From Pyrenophora tritici-repentis (lineage: Eukaryota > Ascomycota > Dothideomycetes > Pleosporales > Pleosporaceae), in assembly GCF_003171515.1 (NCBI RefSeq), contig NC_089391.1, positions 496,001-560,000 on the forward strand: 64,000 bases of DNA. Reading direction: 5' to 3'. The translations under genes and the position numbers were made by a program. This document shows, piece by piece, positions 1 to 9,613 of this stretch. The notes under the pieces were generated by a model, which worked only from the letters and a program-made list of their open reading frames with translations, was not told the DNA's origin and did not search any database. Positions within the stretch are counted from its first letter, which is position 1. Every line of letters begins with the position of its first letter.

Positions 1-901
1 GGCCGAGGCGCTGAGCAGGCTGCCGAAGCTAAGGTTCCGCAACATCGCACTAATCACAAGGAACAAAGCCGCTGTGCTCACACTTAGAACACCCCGCCAG
101 CAGTCTGGGCAAAGCTAGATCAACCAGTTCTACAAGACTGTACGAACACTAAGAAGAGATGGTAATAAGGTAATAGTGCTATGGCTACCTGCAAGCGAAC
201 AGATTTGTCAACAATCCGGCCGATCAGCGGCCTGATTCCTGTTCGAGCGTGCACGTGATACCTCGTGCTCCGTGAAGGCGTGCAAGCCCCTATATCTGGC
301 ACGTTCGCCAATCAAGCCGCCGATCGGCCGGATTGTTGACAAGTCTGCAAGCGAAGAGTGCGAGCTCGCAAGCCTCGCCAAGCAAGAGGCGAAGATAGCA
401 ACCAGATTAACGGCTAGGCCACAGACGCAGCTTCCTCGAATATGATCAACTACGCACAATATAGCACGTAAGCAAGACATAGCTAAGAAGGTGCCAGTAG
501 ATGTGGGAGCATACTCTAAACGAATCGATACAGCACTGCCAGGAAAGCACGCGCGGCAACTCTACGACGGGCTTTCGCGGAAAGAAAGTAGCGTACTTGC
601 CCAGCTCAGAATAGGCATGGCACAGCTGAACACTTATCGACACCGAATTAAAGCATCAACAACAGACCAATGCGAATGCGGACAGGCAGCAGAGACGGTG
701 GAGCACTTTCTGTTCCGCTGCCGAAAGTGGACTAGTCAGCGAACCGAAATGCTGCAGTGCACGCAGATAAGCAGAGGAAATATGTCATTCTACCTAGGCG
801 GCAAAGCAGCAACAGATGACGCGAAATGGGCGCCAGACATGGGCGCAGTGCGAGCGACAATACGATTCGCAATAGCAACACGAAGATTTAATGCAAACTG
901 A
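1..901 (+). mobile_element. Decayed Tad1-like LINE 3' end (RNase H and CCHC tail)
   Basis: This is the C-terminal part of a non-LTR retrotransposon ORF2 in plus orientation. Positions 491-901 are open and encode a Cys-x-Cys ... His-x4-Cys cluster (CECG ... HFLFRC), the zinc-binding tail that follows RNase H in fungal Tad1-clade elements. Upstream, 40-190 reads as an RNase H segment ending in a Leu-Trp-Leu-Pro motif, where an RNase H domain normally has W-x-P-G-H. The ORF is broken by stops before 490 and by a MITE at 203-344. The downstream 900-1267 stretch is probably its 3' untranslated part. It is a pseudogene. The beginning lies outside the window. Confidence 0.75.
203..344. mobile_element. 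142-bp MITE inside the LINE RNase H region
   Basis: The ends are inverted repeats of about 29 bp with two mismatches. The left end reads ATTTGTCAACAATCCGGCCG, and the right end is its complement ending in GTTGACAAGT. The flanks are a 14-bp near-direct repeat, CTGCAAGCGAACAG at 189-202 and CTGCAAGCGAAGAG at 345-358, with one mismatch. Without the insert, the LINE reading runs on from Leu-Pro-Ala-Ser into Glu-Glu-Cys. There is no coding capacity, so it would depend on a transposase elsewhere. The family is not identified; a long TSD would fit Mutator-like elements (9-11 bp) only approximately. Confidence 0.7.
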
Positions 902-1265
902 TAGCTAACTACTAGGTAAACCTTAGCTACTAACATAAACTCATTTACAGCCTTGTGCAACCAGCAGACAACGCTTCAGCCGCCGAAGATAGGACGTTGA
1001 ACTCTTGGAGAATCTCTTGGAGAAGCCGACTCTGAGCCAGTCTGCTACCAGCAATACTAACCCACGAGCACCTGATGAGGAATGATAGTAGATAGAAAGG
1101 AAGCGTGCCTTGATATTATGTAAGAGCTCTAAACTGGATAACAAGCTACATGAAGAAACGAGCCAAAGAAGATAGATGGGCTAAGGAGACCAAGACGTAG
1201 CATAAGAAGTGTAATGTTAGACTAGCTTTAGTAGCCCTTTCGGCTCGGCCGCCGGGCGTAAATAA

Positions 1266-1303
<38 letters not shown>

Positions 1304-1598
1304 GTTCGGTCCGCATTTCCGACCACCGACGGATGTGGCGGAAATAAGTTCGGAATTGCTCTCAATGATCTTAAAATACCTACAAGCATGTACGTGAATA
1401 ATGCACTTTAGAATAATCTTTTCCGATGGTTCTGAACAATATGGGAGAGGCAATATCGGTTTCGATATAGGCAATTACGAACTTTTACGATATCTACACC
1501 AATCGGTCCTCGCACTGGCACTGTATCACTCTACTAATCATTCTAGTATTCAGGGTGATCTCTATCAGTATATCCGAAAAGAATTCGCGAAGAGAAAG
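902..1598. other. Intergenic: LINE 3' remnant, GT microsatellite, transporter promoter region
   Basis: No gene is seen. 902-1267 is probably the 3' untranslated part of the upstream LINE, ending AAATAAATTG before the GT repeat. 1304-1598 lies upstream of the ABC transporter. An in-frame ATG at 1401 would add 66 residues of low complexity to that protein and is not favoured. Confidence 0.5.
1268..1303. repeat. (GT)n microsatellite, about 17 units
   Basis: An uninterrupted GT dinucleotide run about 300 bp upstream of the favoured transporter start. It may mark the tail of the decayed LINE, since it follows directly on AAATAAATT. Confidence 0.95.
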
Positions 1599-4500
1599 AT
1601 GCTGGGTTACAGGCCAATCCCTACTGAGGAGAACATCGAGCTTGACAGGTTCTCTGAGTTCGAGAATGCAGGAGAAGATGGATTGACTGAAGAGGAAGAG
1701 TTGGTCATTAAAAGACAACTGGACGTCCGGAATGGAAATATTGATTATTCAACCTTGCTTCGTCAGGCAACTCGAACAGAGATATTCATCATGAGTGTTT
1801 CGTTCGCAATGTCTATTATTGAGGGTGCCAGTCTACCTCTCATGACGGTATGTATTTATATCAATTGTAGAAGTAATACAGCTTATAGAATGAAACAGAT
1901 TGCTTATGGTAGCTATACGGGAAGTTATGCCAGCTTCTCGACCAATAAAATGTCATCAGAGCAGTTCGAAAAGCACATGAACAAGATTACCCTGTACTAT
2001 ATCTACCTTGGTATGTACATGGCTACTAATTAACATGAACTTTGTTGTAACTTTATTCTCAAGGAATCGGAATATTCATATGCAACTATATCGGTACATT
2101 TAGCTTGTTGTATACTGCAGAGAAGATCACCGAACGACTGCGTCAGCGCTATATGAGGGCTTTATTCCGACAGAACATTGGTTTCTTTGATTTCCTTGGC
2201 TCTGGAGAAATCACAGCCCGTATCAGTTCTGACATGGTACTCATTCAGAATGGGCTGGGTCAGAAAGTATTCCTGTTTGCCTCTGCCGTTTCTAGGTCGA
2301 TCGCAGCATTGGTCATAGGTCTGTCCCAGGGTTGGAAGCTCACCCTTATTTTGCTCGAGCCAACACTAGCTATGGTCAGCATGGTAGTGTTCTGCAGTAA
2401 GCGTATGAGCAAGAACCAGACTCGTGCTATGGAAGAATACGCAAGTGCGAGTACGTTTGCAGAGGAAGTCTTTTCGTCTGCAAGGAATTTTACCGCCTAT
2501 GGCATGCAGAAACGCCTTCAGTCCAAGTACAAGGTTTACCTGGATAAAGCTTCACGGTGGGACTACCGCTCTAAACTATGGCTCGCCTCTATGATTGCTG
2601 GTATGATGGGATTGCTCCACTTGCAATACGCGTTGGCGTTTTGGAAAGGAGACCAATTCATTCATTCAGGGCAACTAAGCGTGTCTAAAGTAGCAACCAT
2701 AACTGCATGTGTTAAAATAGCGGGAGTATCATTTGTCAACAGTCTCCCACACTTCCAAGCCTTTGTTCAGGCCTTTACAGCTGCATCTAAAGTCTTTAAC
2801 GTCATTCAACGGAAATCACCCATTGATCCAGAAAGGTACGATGGCAAGATTCCAGGAGACATTTTTGGCAACATTGATTTCGTAAAAATCAAGCACGTCT
2901 ATCCTTCCCGACCGGATGTTATCGTGCTTAAGGAGTTTAATTTGAGTATCAAATCTGGCATGATTGTTGCTCTTGTTGGCGCATCTGGATCTGGAAAGAG
3001 CACAGTCTTGGGCCTCCTCGAACGCTTCTATCTACCAGTAGCTGGACAGATACTCCTTGATGGGACTGACATCAGCACGTTGAATCTCAGGTGGCTGCGT
3101 GGTCAGATTGCTATCGTCACTCAAGAGCCTGTACTGTTCAACGTGAGCATCTATGAGAGTATCGAACATGGTCTTATTAAAACCAGATATGAACATGTAA
3201 GGCCCTCAGACAGATCTAAGCTCAAATCTGACAAAATTCAGGCAAGCGAAACAGTCAAGAAGGAGCTTGTTGAGAATGCTGCCAGGTTAGCTAATGCACA
3301 CAATTTCATCATGGAACTTCCGGAAGGCTATCATACTAGGGTTGGCGAATGCGGAAGTTCTTTATCAGGTGGACAGAAACAACGCATAGCCATCGCCCGA
3401 GCCATCGTATCAAATCCAAAAATTCTCCTGCTTGACGAAGCAACCGCGGCCTTGGACGCAAAGTCCGAGAAGATTGTCCAGGAAGCTCTAAATAAGGCCT
3501 CTATGGATAGGACCACGATAGTTATTGCACATCGCCTTTCGACTATTACAAATGCCGATATGATTGTTGTCATGTCAGATGGTCAAATCGTCGAGCAAGG
3601 CAATCATAATGAGTTGATCAAACATCGCGGTGTTTACGAGAGCTTGATTAGAGCCCAGGAGTTGAGAACGCATATCGAGTCTACCAATGGGCCTTCTGAA
3701 ATGTTGGCAGGCTGTGAAGTCTCTAGTAAACCAAAACGAGTCGCCACTAATACTTCTGCTTCAAGCTCGACGTTGCCTATGGAGAGACACATAGAAAAGC
3801 CACTCAGTATGCATGCATTAATTAGGTTCGGCTGGAGTATGAACAAGAAAGAACATGATCTTATGCGGATAGGATTCGTGTTGTGCATGCTCGCGGGTGC
3901 ATCACGATCTCTTCAATCTATTTCCTACGGCAACTCCATCACCTCGCTTTTTTCACCCGAGACTTCCACAGGCGGCCGTAGCGTCGGTTTTTGGTGTTTT
4001 TCTTATCTTATCCTCGGTACCGTGGTATGGCTGGCCTACTTCCTTCTGGGGTTCACTTTGTCCAAGTCCTCTGCTCTATTAATATCTAGAGTCCGAGAGA
4101 AAGCATTCAACGCCATACTTCGTCATGATATCGCATTTTTCGATGGCGATGCAATAACGTCTGGTTCGTTGGTTAGCTTTCTATCTTTGGAAGCTAACCG
4201 ACTTGCTAGTATCAGTGGCTCGACGCTTGGAACCATCCTAATTGCATGTACGACTCTTGCGACGGCTATTATTGTAGGATTATTTTACGGCTGGAAACTC
4301 ACTTTGGTTTCAGCTTCTATTACTCCACTTGTGTTTGGATGTGGGTTTTTCCGATTCTATGCCCTTGGGGAAATAGAAAAGCACACCGATTCTACTGATG
4401 CCGCCTCATTCGCTTGCGAAGTTACGTCATCAATAACCACCGTCGCATCATTATCCTTGGAATCCCATTTTTTAAAACAGTACCACTGCAAGCTTATTAA

Positions 4501-5656
4501 ACAAGCTCATCGTAGCTTGCACTATCTGAACATATCTGCCGCCCTCTACGCTGCAAGTAAAGCGTTTTATATGTTCATTTTAGGATTTGTCTGGTGGTAC
4601 GGTGGAAGTCTCATACTAAACCTAGAGTACACTTTGTTACAGTTCTACGTCATCATAGGGGCAATTCTCGACGGAACGGAGGATGCTAGCTCAGCCTTTT
4701 CATTCGCACCTGAGATAAGCGGGGCAGCCGCTGCTGCACTGTTGCTAAAGACTAGCCTCAGTTCCATACCCACCATTGATACCTCGTCCCACAACGGCAA
4801 AAAAATTGTTTGTCTCTCTGGAAAGGTTGAGTTTCGCTCTGTGCATTTCAGCTATCCCGGACATACTAGACGTCGTGTGCTGTGCGGCACCACTTTCACT
4901 GTCAAACCAGGACAATTCGTTGCATTCGTAGGTTCTAGTGGTAGTGGAAAGTCCACAGTCATGGCACTTTTGGAACGATTCTATGATCCTACGGATGGAC
5001 TTGTTTTAGTTGATGATATGGACTTGAGAGATTATAATATTCAAGATTATAGGGCACAGCTTGCGATTGTCAGCCAAGAGACGACTCTTTATACTGGAAC
5101 AATTAGAGAAAATATCTTAGCAGATATGGACGACATAGACGAAGATTTGATTGCAAAAGCTTGCAAAGATGCTAATATTTACGAGTTTATTGTAAGTAAA
5201 CGTGCAACATGAGAAGGAATGACTGGTCTAAGAATACTAGATATCGTTACCTAACGGCTTCAACACGGTTGTTGGCACAAAGGGCATCTTACTGTCAGGA
5301 GGTCAACGTCAGCGCATTGCAATAGCCCGTGCCTTGCTTCGTAACCCTAAGATTCTGTATGTTTTCGTTTCATGTTTTCTCCTATTAAAACTTACAAGGA
5401 CAGCCTCCTCGACGAAGCGACCTCCGCACTAGACTCTACTTCTGAGCGCTTGGTTCAGAATGCCCTCGATGCCGCCTCTCATGGTCGCACTACTATTGCC
5501 ATTGCGCATCGGCTGTCAACCATCCAACACGCAGATGCAATTTATGTATTTAGTGAAGGTACTATTGTAGAGCAAGGGAAGCATGACGAACTGATTAAAA
5601 GACGAGGGATTTACTGGGAGTTGGCCAATTTGCAGGGAAAAGAAATGGCAACATAA
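1599..5656 (+). CDS. ABCB-type full ABC transporter (MDR/P-glycoprotein-like), five exons
   Basis: Predicted efflux pump of the membrane with TMD-NBD-TMD-NBD order. Exons read as 1599-1847, 1899-2010, 2064-5191, 5241-5356 and 5404-5656. The four introns (51, 53, 49 and 47 bp) each run from GTATGT or GTAAGT to AG, and the spliced frame gives about 1285 residues, normal for the family. The first intron is a multiple of three and has no stop, so it could also be retained. NBD1 has Walker [10 protein letters not shown] near residue 426, signature LSGGQKQR near 554 and Walker [16 protein letters not shown]2 has GSSGSGKST near 1077, LSGGQRQR in exon 4 and a Walker B split by intron 4. The ATG at 1599 is chosen because upstream in-frame sequence is not family-like. 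It appears intact and is the only clear large host gene. The substrate cannot be told from sequence. Confidence 0.9.
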
Positions 5657-6921
5657 TGAATACCTAGGCAGGCTTTCGCGGTAAGCTCGGCTACTGTAGT
5701 AACGTGTTTTGTAACGGTTTGGGCCTTGCTAAGACCAACTTAGGTGAGAGTTGGGTACGGCTATCGCTACCACACTTTCTCATCACACACACCTATATAG
5801 CTGCAGTTCCTCCATAGCTACACAATGCAACGCAGTCCTCCTCCTCTCCTCACACCGTCACATGTTTTATAAGCGAGCGGCCCACCCTACTAGCTTTTTG
5901 TGCCTATAATATGTATATACTAAGTCTTCATACAAGTTACTCTGTTGCTCTATAGCGCCAAGCAGCATAGATCACAGATCATATGCAGAGTGCTCTGTTG
6001 CTCTATAGTGCCAAGACTTATGGATCACGGATCGAATCACGTGACTCTTGCGGCACGGTGGAAGGATTGCGGCGTAGTGTCTAATGCGGGAAGCCTCTAA
6101 GCTGCTTACTAGTGAGCGTTTCTAAGGTTCGTAACAAGGGCCCGTGCGAACCAACCAAACCACAACACAACCTATAGGTAGAAGTAGTACCTATTTACTA
6201 GCCTAGGTAATTCAGACATTAAGGTTTAAAGTCTAAGGACTAGAAGACTTGCTAGGGCAGCGCGCTCGCTTGCCATTTATGTTAATTTGAATAAGCTGAT
6301 ATTGTTCGCTACTACTCGGCCTTAAATTCAACGGTACATGAGAATCTCTACTAAACTAGATACTTCCCCAAAGATAGAGCTTTGCGCCAAATCAATACCT
6401 ACCCTAGCAAAAAAACCAGCAGCAATACTAAATAAAGCTCGGTTCTCCTTCTCACAGTGCCGGTCCAAATCTAGTAGAATTTTCACTGTAAGTAGACAAA
6501 GCGTAAGCGTGTTAATAAACAAATAATTACTGTAGTACAAATGTTTAGTACAATCGTAGTGCGAGAAATACTATTCTATGTAATACGTACCAGTCTTGGA
6601 GTAGGTATTCGGAAGATATCGTGCCTGATGACGTGACCATCTCCCTAACTGACTAGTTAAGTAATCTCCTACACTCCTGAGACCCTGCGGAAGAAGAATC
6701 TAGATCTAGTAGGCTTATACTTAGTAACTGAAACTGAGCCACATAGTAGTGGTAAGATAACTGGGGTTTGACGCGCATAGTATCGCTATGATTTAGAGAG
6801 AGCACCATCTGGCTAATCGCAGCTAACCTATACCATTCTTCTAGCGCCGTTGACAGCGCCACAGCTTTGATAAAACGATCTTTAGATGGCCTTTCCTCTG
6901 CGTCTACTTGGAGCTGGAATA
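5657..6921. other. Gene-free stretch with LTR-like debris
   Basis: No convincing gene. 5709-5840 is an LTR-like fragment repeated in inverse orientation at 22925-23047. At about 5940-6030 the phrase CTCTGTTGCTCTATAG is present twice, about 55 bp apart. Short open frames at 6338-6526 and 6653-7000 show no recognisable motif. Confidence 0.5.
5709..5840 (+). repeat. Gypsy LTR-like fragment, copy 1
   Basis: Starts TGTAACGGTTT, like the TGTAACGG start of the Gypsy 1 LTR in its sense direction, and contains a CCTATATAGC TATA-like box. A roughly 90% similar copy lies on the opposite strand at 22925-23047. It is probably part of a solo or truncated LTR of an otherwise absent element. The 3' limit is not resolved. 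Confidence 0.5.
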
Positions 6922-7611
6922 CAAGTTCAGACCATGGGAGAATCTTAACTACAAAGTTACTGTATCGAAAAAGACCAAAGAAGAAGAAGCAAACGCACAC
7001 GCAGACTATATCCTATCAAGGAGCGGAGATAACTTCACCGCAATCTACTCAGATGCCTCACAACACGACAAGGGAATAGGGATCGGCGTAGGTGTAGTAG
7101 CGTACAGCTCCACCCACGAAGAAACCTTTTCTCAAAAGACAAACATTGGATGCTCCCAACTAGTCTACAACGGTGAACTAGAGGGGATAGCACAGGCATT
7201 TGAACACGCGGCTATAGTGGCACAAGAAGGCCAAGAGATCTACGTATACGCAGACAACCAAGCAGCAATCCATAGGCTTAACAACCTATCGGACAACCCG
7301 GGACAACAGTGGCTACTAAGATGCATCAGAGCTGCAAAGAGAATAACGACAAAGAAAGCATCGATCCACCTGCAGTGGGCCCCAGGACATAACGACGTCA
7401 AGGGCAACGAAAAAGCCGACACGCTAGCAAAGGAAGCAGCTAAAGAGAGACCAACAACATCGACCATAGCGAGCCTAGCCTACTTAGGCACAGAAATTAA
7501 CAAAATACAAAAAACAGAACAACTGATAGAGTACAAGAGGTATACCGACAGGCCCACCAAAAACAGAAGCTCCTACTCAAGGATCTTCAAGCTCAACACA
7601 CATACAACAAT
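6922..7611 (+). pseudogene. Inverted duplicate of the LINE A RNase H region
   Basis: This plus-strand copy of a LINE RNase H segment mirrors LINE A at 8347-9036 around a centre at 7979, with no indel between the arms over the region compared. It encodes the DxS start of RNase H (YSDAS), a downstream acidic motif (NGELEG), the YADNQAA motif and the WAPGHNDVKGNEKAD motif. The first 60 bp differ at several bases, while the remaining 625 bp appear identical. The arm ends abruptly at 7611, where the AT-rich tail of the minus-strand LINE A begins. It is a fragment without RT or its own tail, so it is not a gene. Confidence 0.75.
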
Positions 7612-7864
7612 TAAATTATTATATTATTATATTTCCATTAGAGTCCTGTATCAGTCGGTGACTATGTAGGACTTTGGCTAAGCCGTTCTATGTATGATGG
7701 TCGTTGTGGAGTTTCTATGGGTCTTGTACAATTTGGGTGGTGTTTTGCGTACTCCAATTTCAGAGCTAGTCTTCCATTGGCGCGGGTGCTAAAGAGCAGT
7801 TTGGTGAGTAGAAAGAGATGTAGCAGCGGGCTCTTTTGGATAAGGGAATATTGTTTTTGTAGTT

Positions 7865-9407
7865 TTATACAGTGTCTGTCTGTTCGGTGGTTTGCCCAAG
7901 GTGCCATTTTCTCGTGCCAATCCTAGTACTTGCAATAAAGGCTAGAGTAGCTTTAATGCCTGTCTTTGTTTGGAGGAGAAGTGGGAGGGTGATGGGTCTG
8001 TGTGGTATTGCTTCTTTGAGTGTATTTCGATGTGTTTTGTACTGTTTGCACTCTAGAAGTAGATGCTGTGGTGTTTGTGGTTTGTAGCATATACATAGAT
8101 TGCAGTCTCTCTTGTTGAATCCAGACTCCGCAACAATCAATCGATTGACATGATTGATTCCTATATAGGTTAAAGAATTACTTCATTAGGCAGCCTTTAA
8201 CCTAGATAGGAATCAATCATGCCGATCCGATTGATTGTTGCGGAGTCTGGTTGAATCTCTTAAGGTAGGAGTTGAAGTATCCATGTCCTAGCTTGAGTGA
8301 GTAGAACGCGCTCGAGATTTCTCTTGGTGTTCCCTTCGGGACTTTGATTGTTGTATGTGTGTTGAGCTTGAAGATCCTTGAGTAGGAGCTTCTGTTTTTG
8401 GTGGGCCTGTCGGTATACCTCTTGTACTCTATCAGTTGTTCTGTTTTTTGTATTTTGTTAATTTCTGTGCCTAAGTAGGCTAGGCTCGCTATGGTCGATG
8501 TTGTTGGTCTCTCTTTAGCTGCTTCCTTTGCTAGCGTGTCGGCTTTTTCGTTGCCCTTGACGTCGTTATGTCCTGGGGCCCACTGCAGGTGGATCGATGC
8601 TTTCTTTGTCGTTATTCTCTTTGCAGCTCTGATGCATCTTAGTAGCCACTGTTGTCCCGGGTTGTCCGATAGGTTGTTAAGCCTATGGATTGCTGCTTGG
8701 TTGTCTGCGTATACGTAGATCTCTTGGCCTTCTTGTGCCACTATAGCCGCGTGTTCAAATGCCTGTGCTATCCCCTCTAGTTCACCGTTGTAGACTAGTT
8801 GGGAGCATCCAATGTTTGTCTTTTGAGAAAAGGTTTCTTCGTGGGTGGAGCTGTACGCTACTACACCTACGCCGATCCCTATTCCCTTGTCGTGTTGTGA
8901 GGCATCTGAGTAGATTGCGGTGAAGTTATCTCCGCTCCTTGATAGGATATAGTCTGCGTGTGCGTTTGCTTCTTCCTCTTTGCTCTTTTTTGATACAGTA
9001 ACCTTGTAGTTAAGACTTTCCCACGGTCTGAACCTATATGGGATTATCTTTTCTACGCTGTTGTTGTCTCTCTCTGGGATTGACTTAACAATAGTATATA
9101 GTTGTCTATGCTGGTTTGGCTTTTTGTAGCTAGTTTTGTCTGTATTTGTGATCCTTGTAATTGCTTTCTGGATTGGGTGGTTGCTGGATAGCTGGTGTGC
9201 TCTAGACGCATACTTTCGGTTGTTGGTGTTGAGTCTAATTGCAGGTGACGTAAGTCCGGATTCAATGCTTGTTGGTAGAGATGGTGACGTTCTGAACACT
9301 CCAATTATCTTTCTACACGCTAGGTTGTGCAGTGATTGTAGGAGGCTAGTGGCGTAGCTTTGGTTCTTCCAGTATATTTGTGATCCGTAGTCTGCAACGC
9401 TTGTGAC
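7865..9407 (-). pseudogene. LINE A ORF2, C-terminal half (RNase H and CCHC), interrupted by MITE
   Basis: Minus-strand reading from 9407 gives the end of RT/thumb, the RNase H domain with SDAS, ADNQAA and WAPGHNDVKGNEKAD motifs, then Leu-Gly-His-Gly-Tyr-Phe. The 128-bp MITE at 8122-8249 splits the protein just before the Cys-x2-Cys ... His-x4-Cys tail (CNLC ... HLLLEC), which resumes at 8113 and stops at 7865. Apart from the MITE and the Gypsy insertion this half has no obvious nonsense codon, so the LINE was probably not old when it was hit. Confidence 0.8.
8122..8249. mobile_element. hAT-type MITE, family M1, copy 1 (128 bp)
   Basis: Ends are inverted repeats, CAGACTCCGCAACAATCAAT at the left and its complement ending GCGGAGTCTG at the right. 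It is flanked by an exact 8-bp duplication GTTGAATC (8114-8121 and 8250-8257), the length made by hAT transposases. The interior is largely self-complementary (GATTGATTCCTATATAGG against CCTAGATAGGAATCAATC), so the element folds into one hairpin. A second copy lies at 53205-53332. Confidence 0.9.
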
Positions 9408-9595
9408 TGTGAACGGTCTGTAGGGACTGTATTCCAGCTACCTAGTCCAGATGCTATTTACAGTCAAGATGAAGAAAGAAGGTAAGACGCAAGCGGCGAG
9501 CCTGCTTTGTTTGGGTTGGCGCACGGCCCTCACGTTGCCGGGGAAGCGACTAGGCTAGCAGCCTAGTCATGTGACTCGAGGCTCAGCCCGTTACA
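9408..9595 (-). repeat. Gypsy 1 3' LTR
   Basis: 188 bp, TGTGAACGG ... CCGTTACA on the plus strand, that is TGTAACGG ... CGTTCACA in the sense direction. It is bounded by the TSD at 9403-9407 and by the polypurine tract at 9596-9613. Confidence 0.93.
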
Positions 9596-9613
9596 TTACC
9601 CCCCTCCTTTCCC
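9596..9613 (-). promoter_or_regulatory. Gypsy 1 polypurine tract, overlapping the pol stop codon
   Basis: The sense strand reads GGGAAAGGAGGGGGGTAA directly against the 3' LTR. It primes plus-strand DNA synthesis in LTR elements. Here it also codes the final residues and stop of pol. Confidence 0.85.

Noticed and set aside
1401..1598. N-terminal extension of the ABC transporter from the ATG at 1401
   Set aside because: The 66 extra residues have no family resemblance and the ATG at 1599 gives a normal-length N-terminus.
6908..7669. Open frame with a clean RNase H domain as a host gene
   Set aside because: It is the inverted copy of the LINE A RNase H part (8347-9036) and lacks RT and natural ends.
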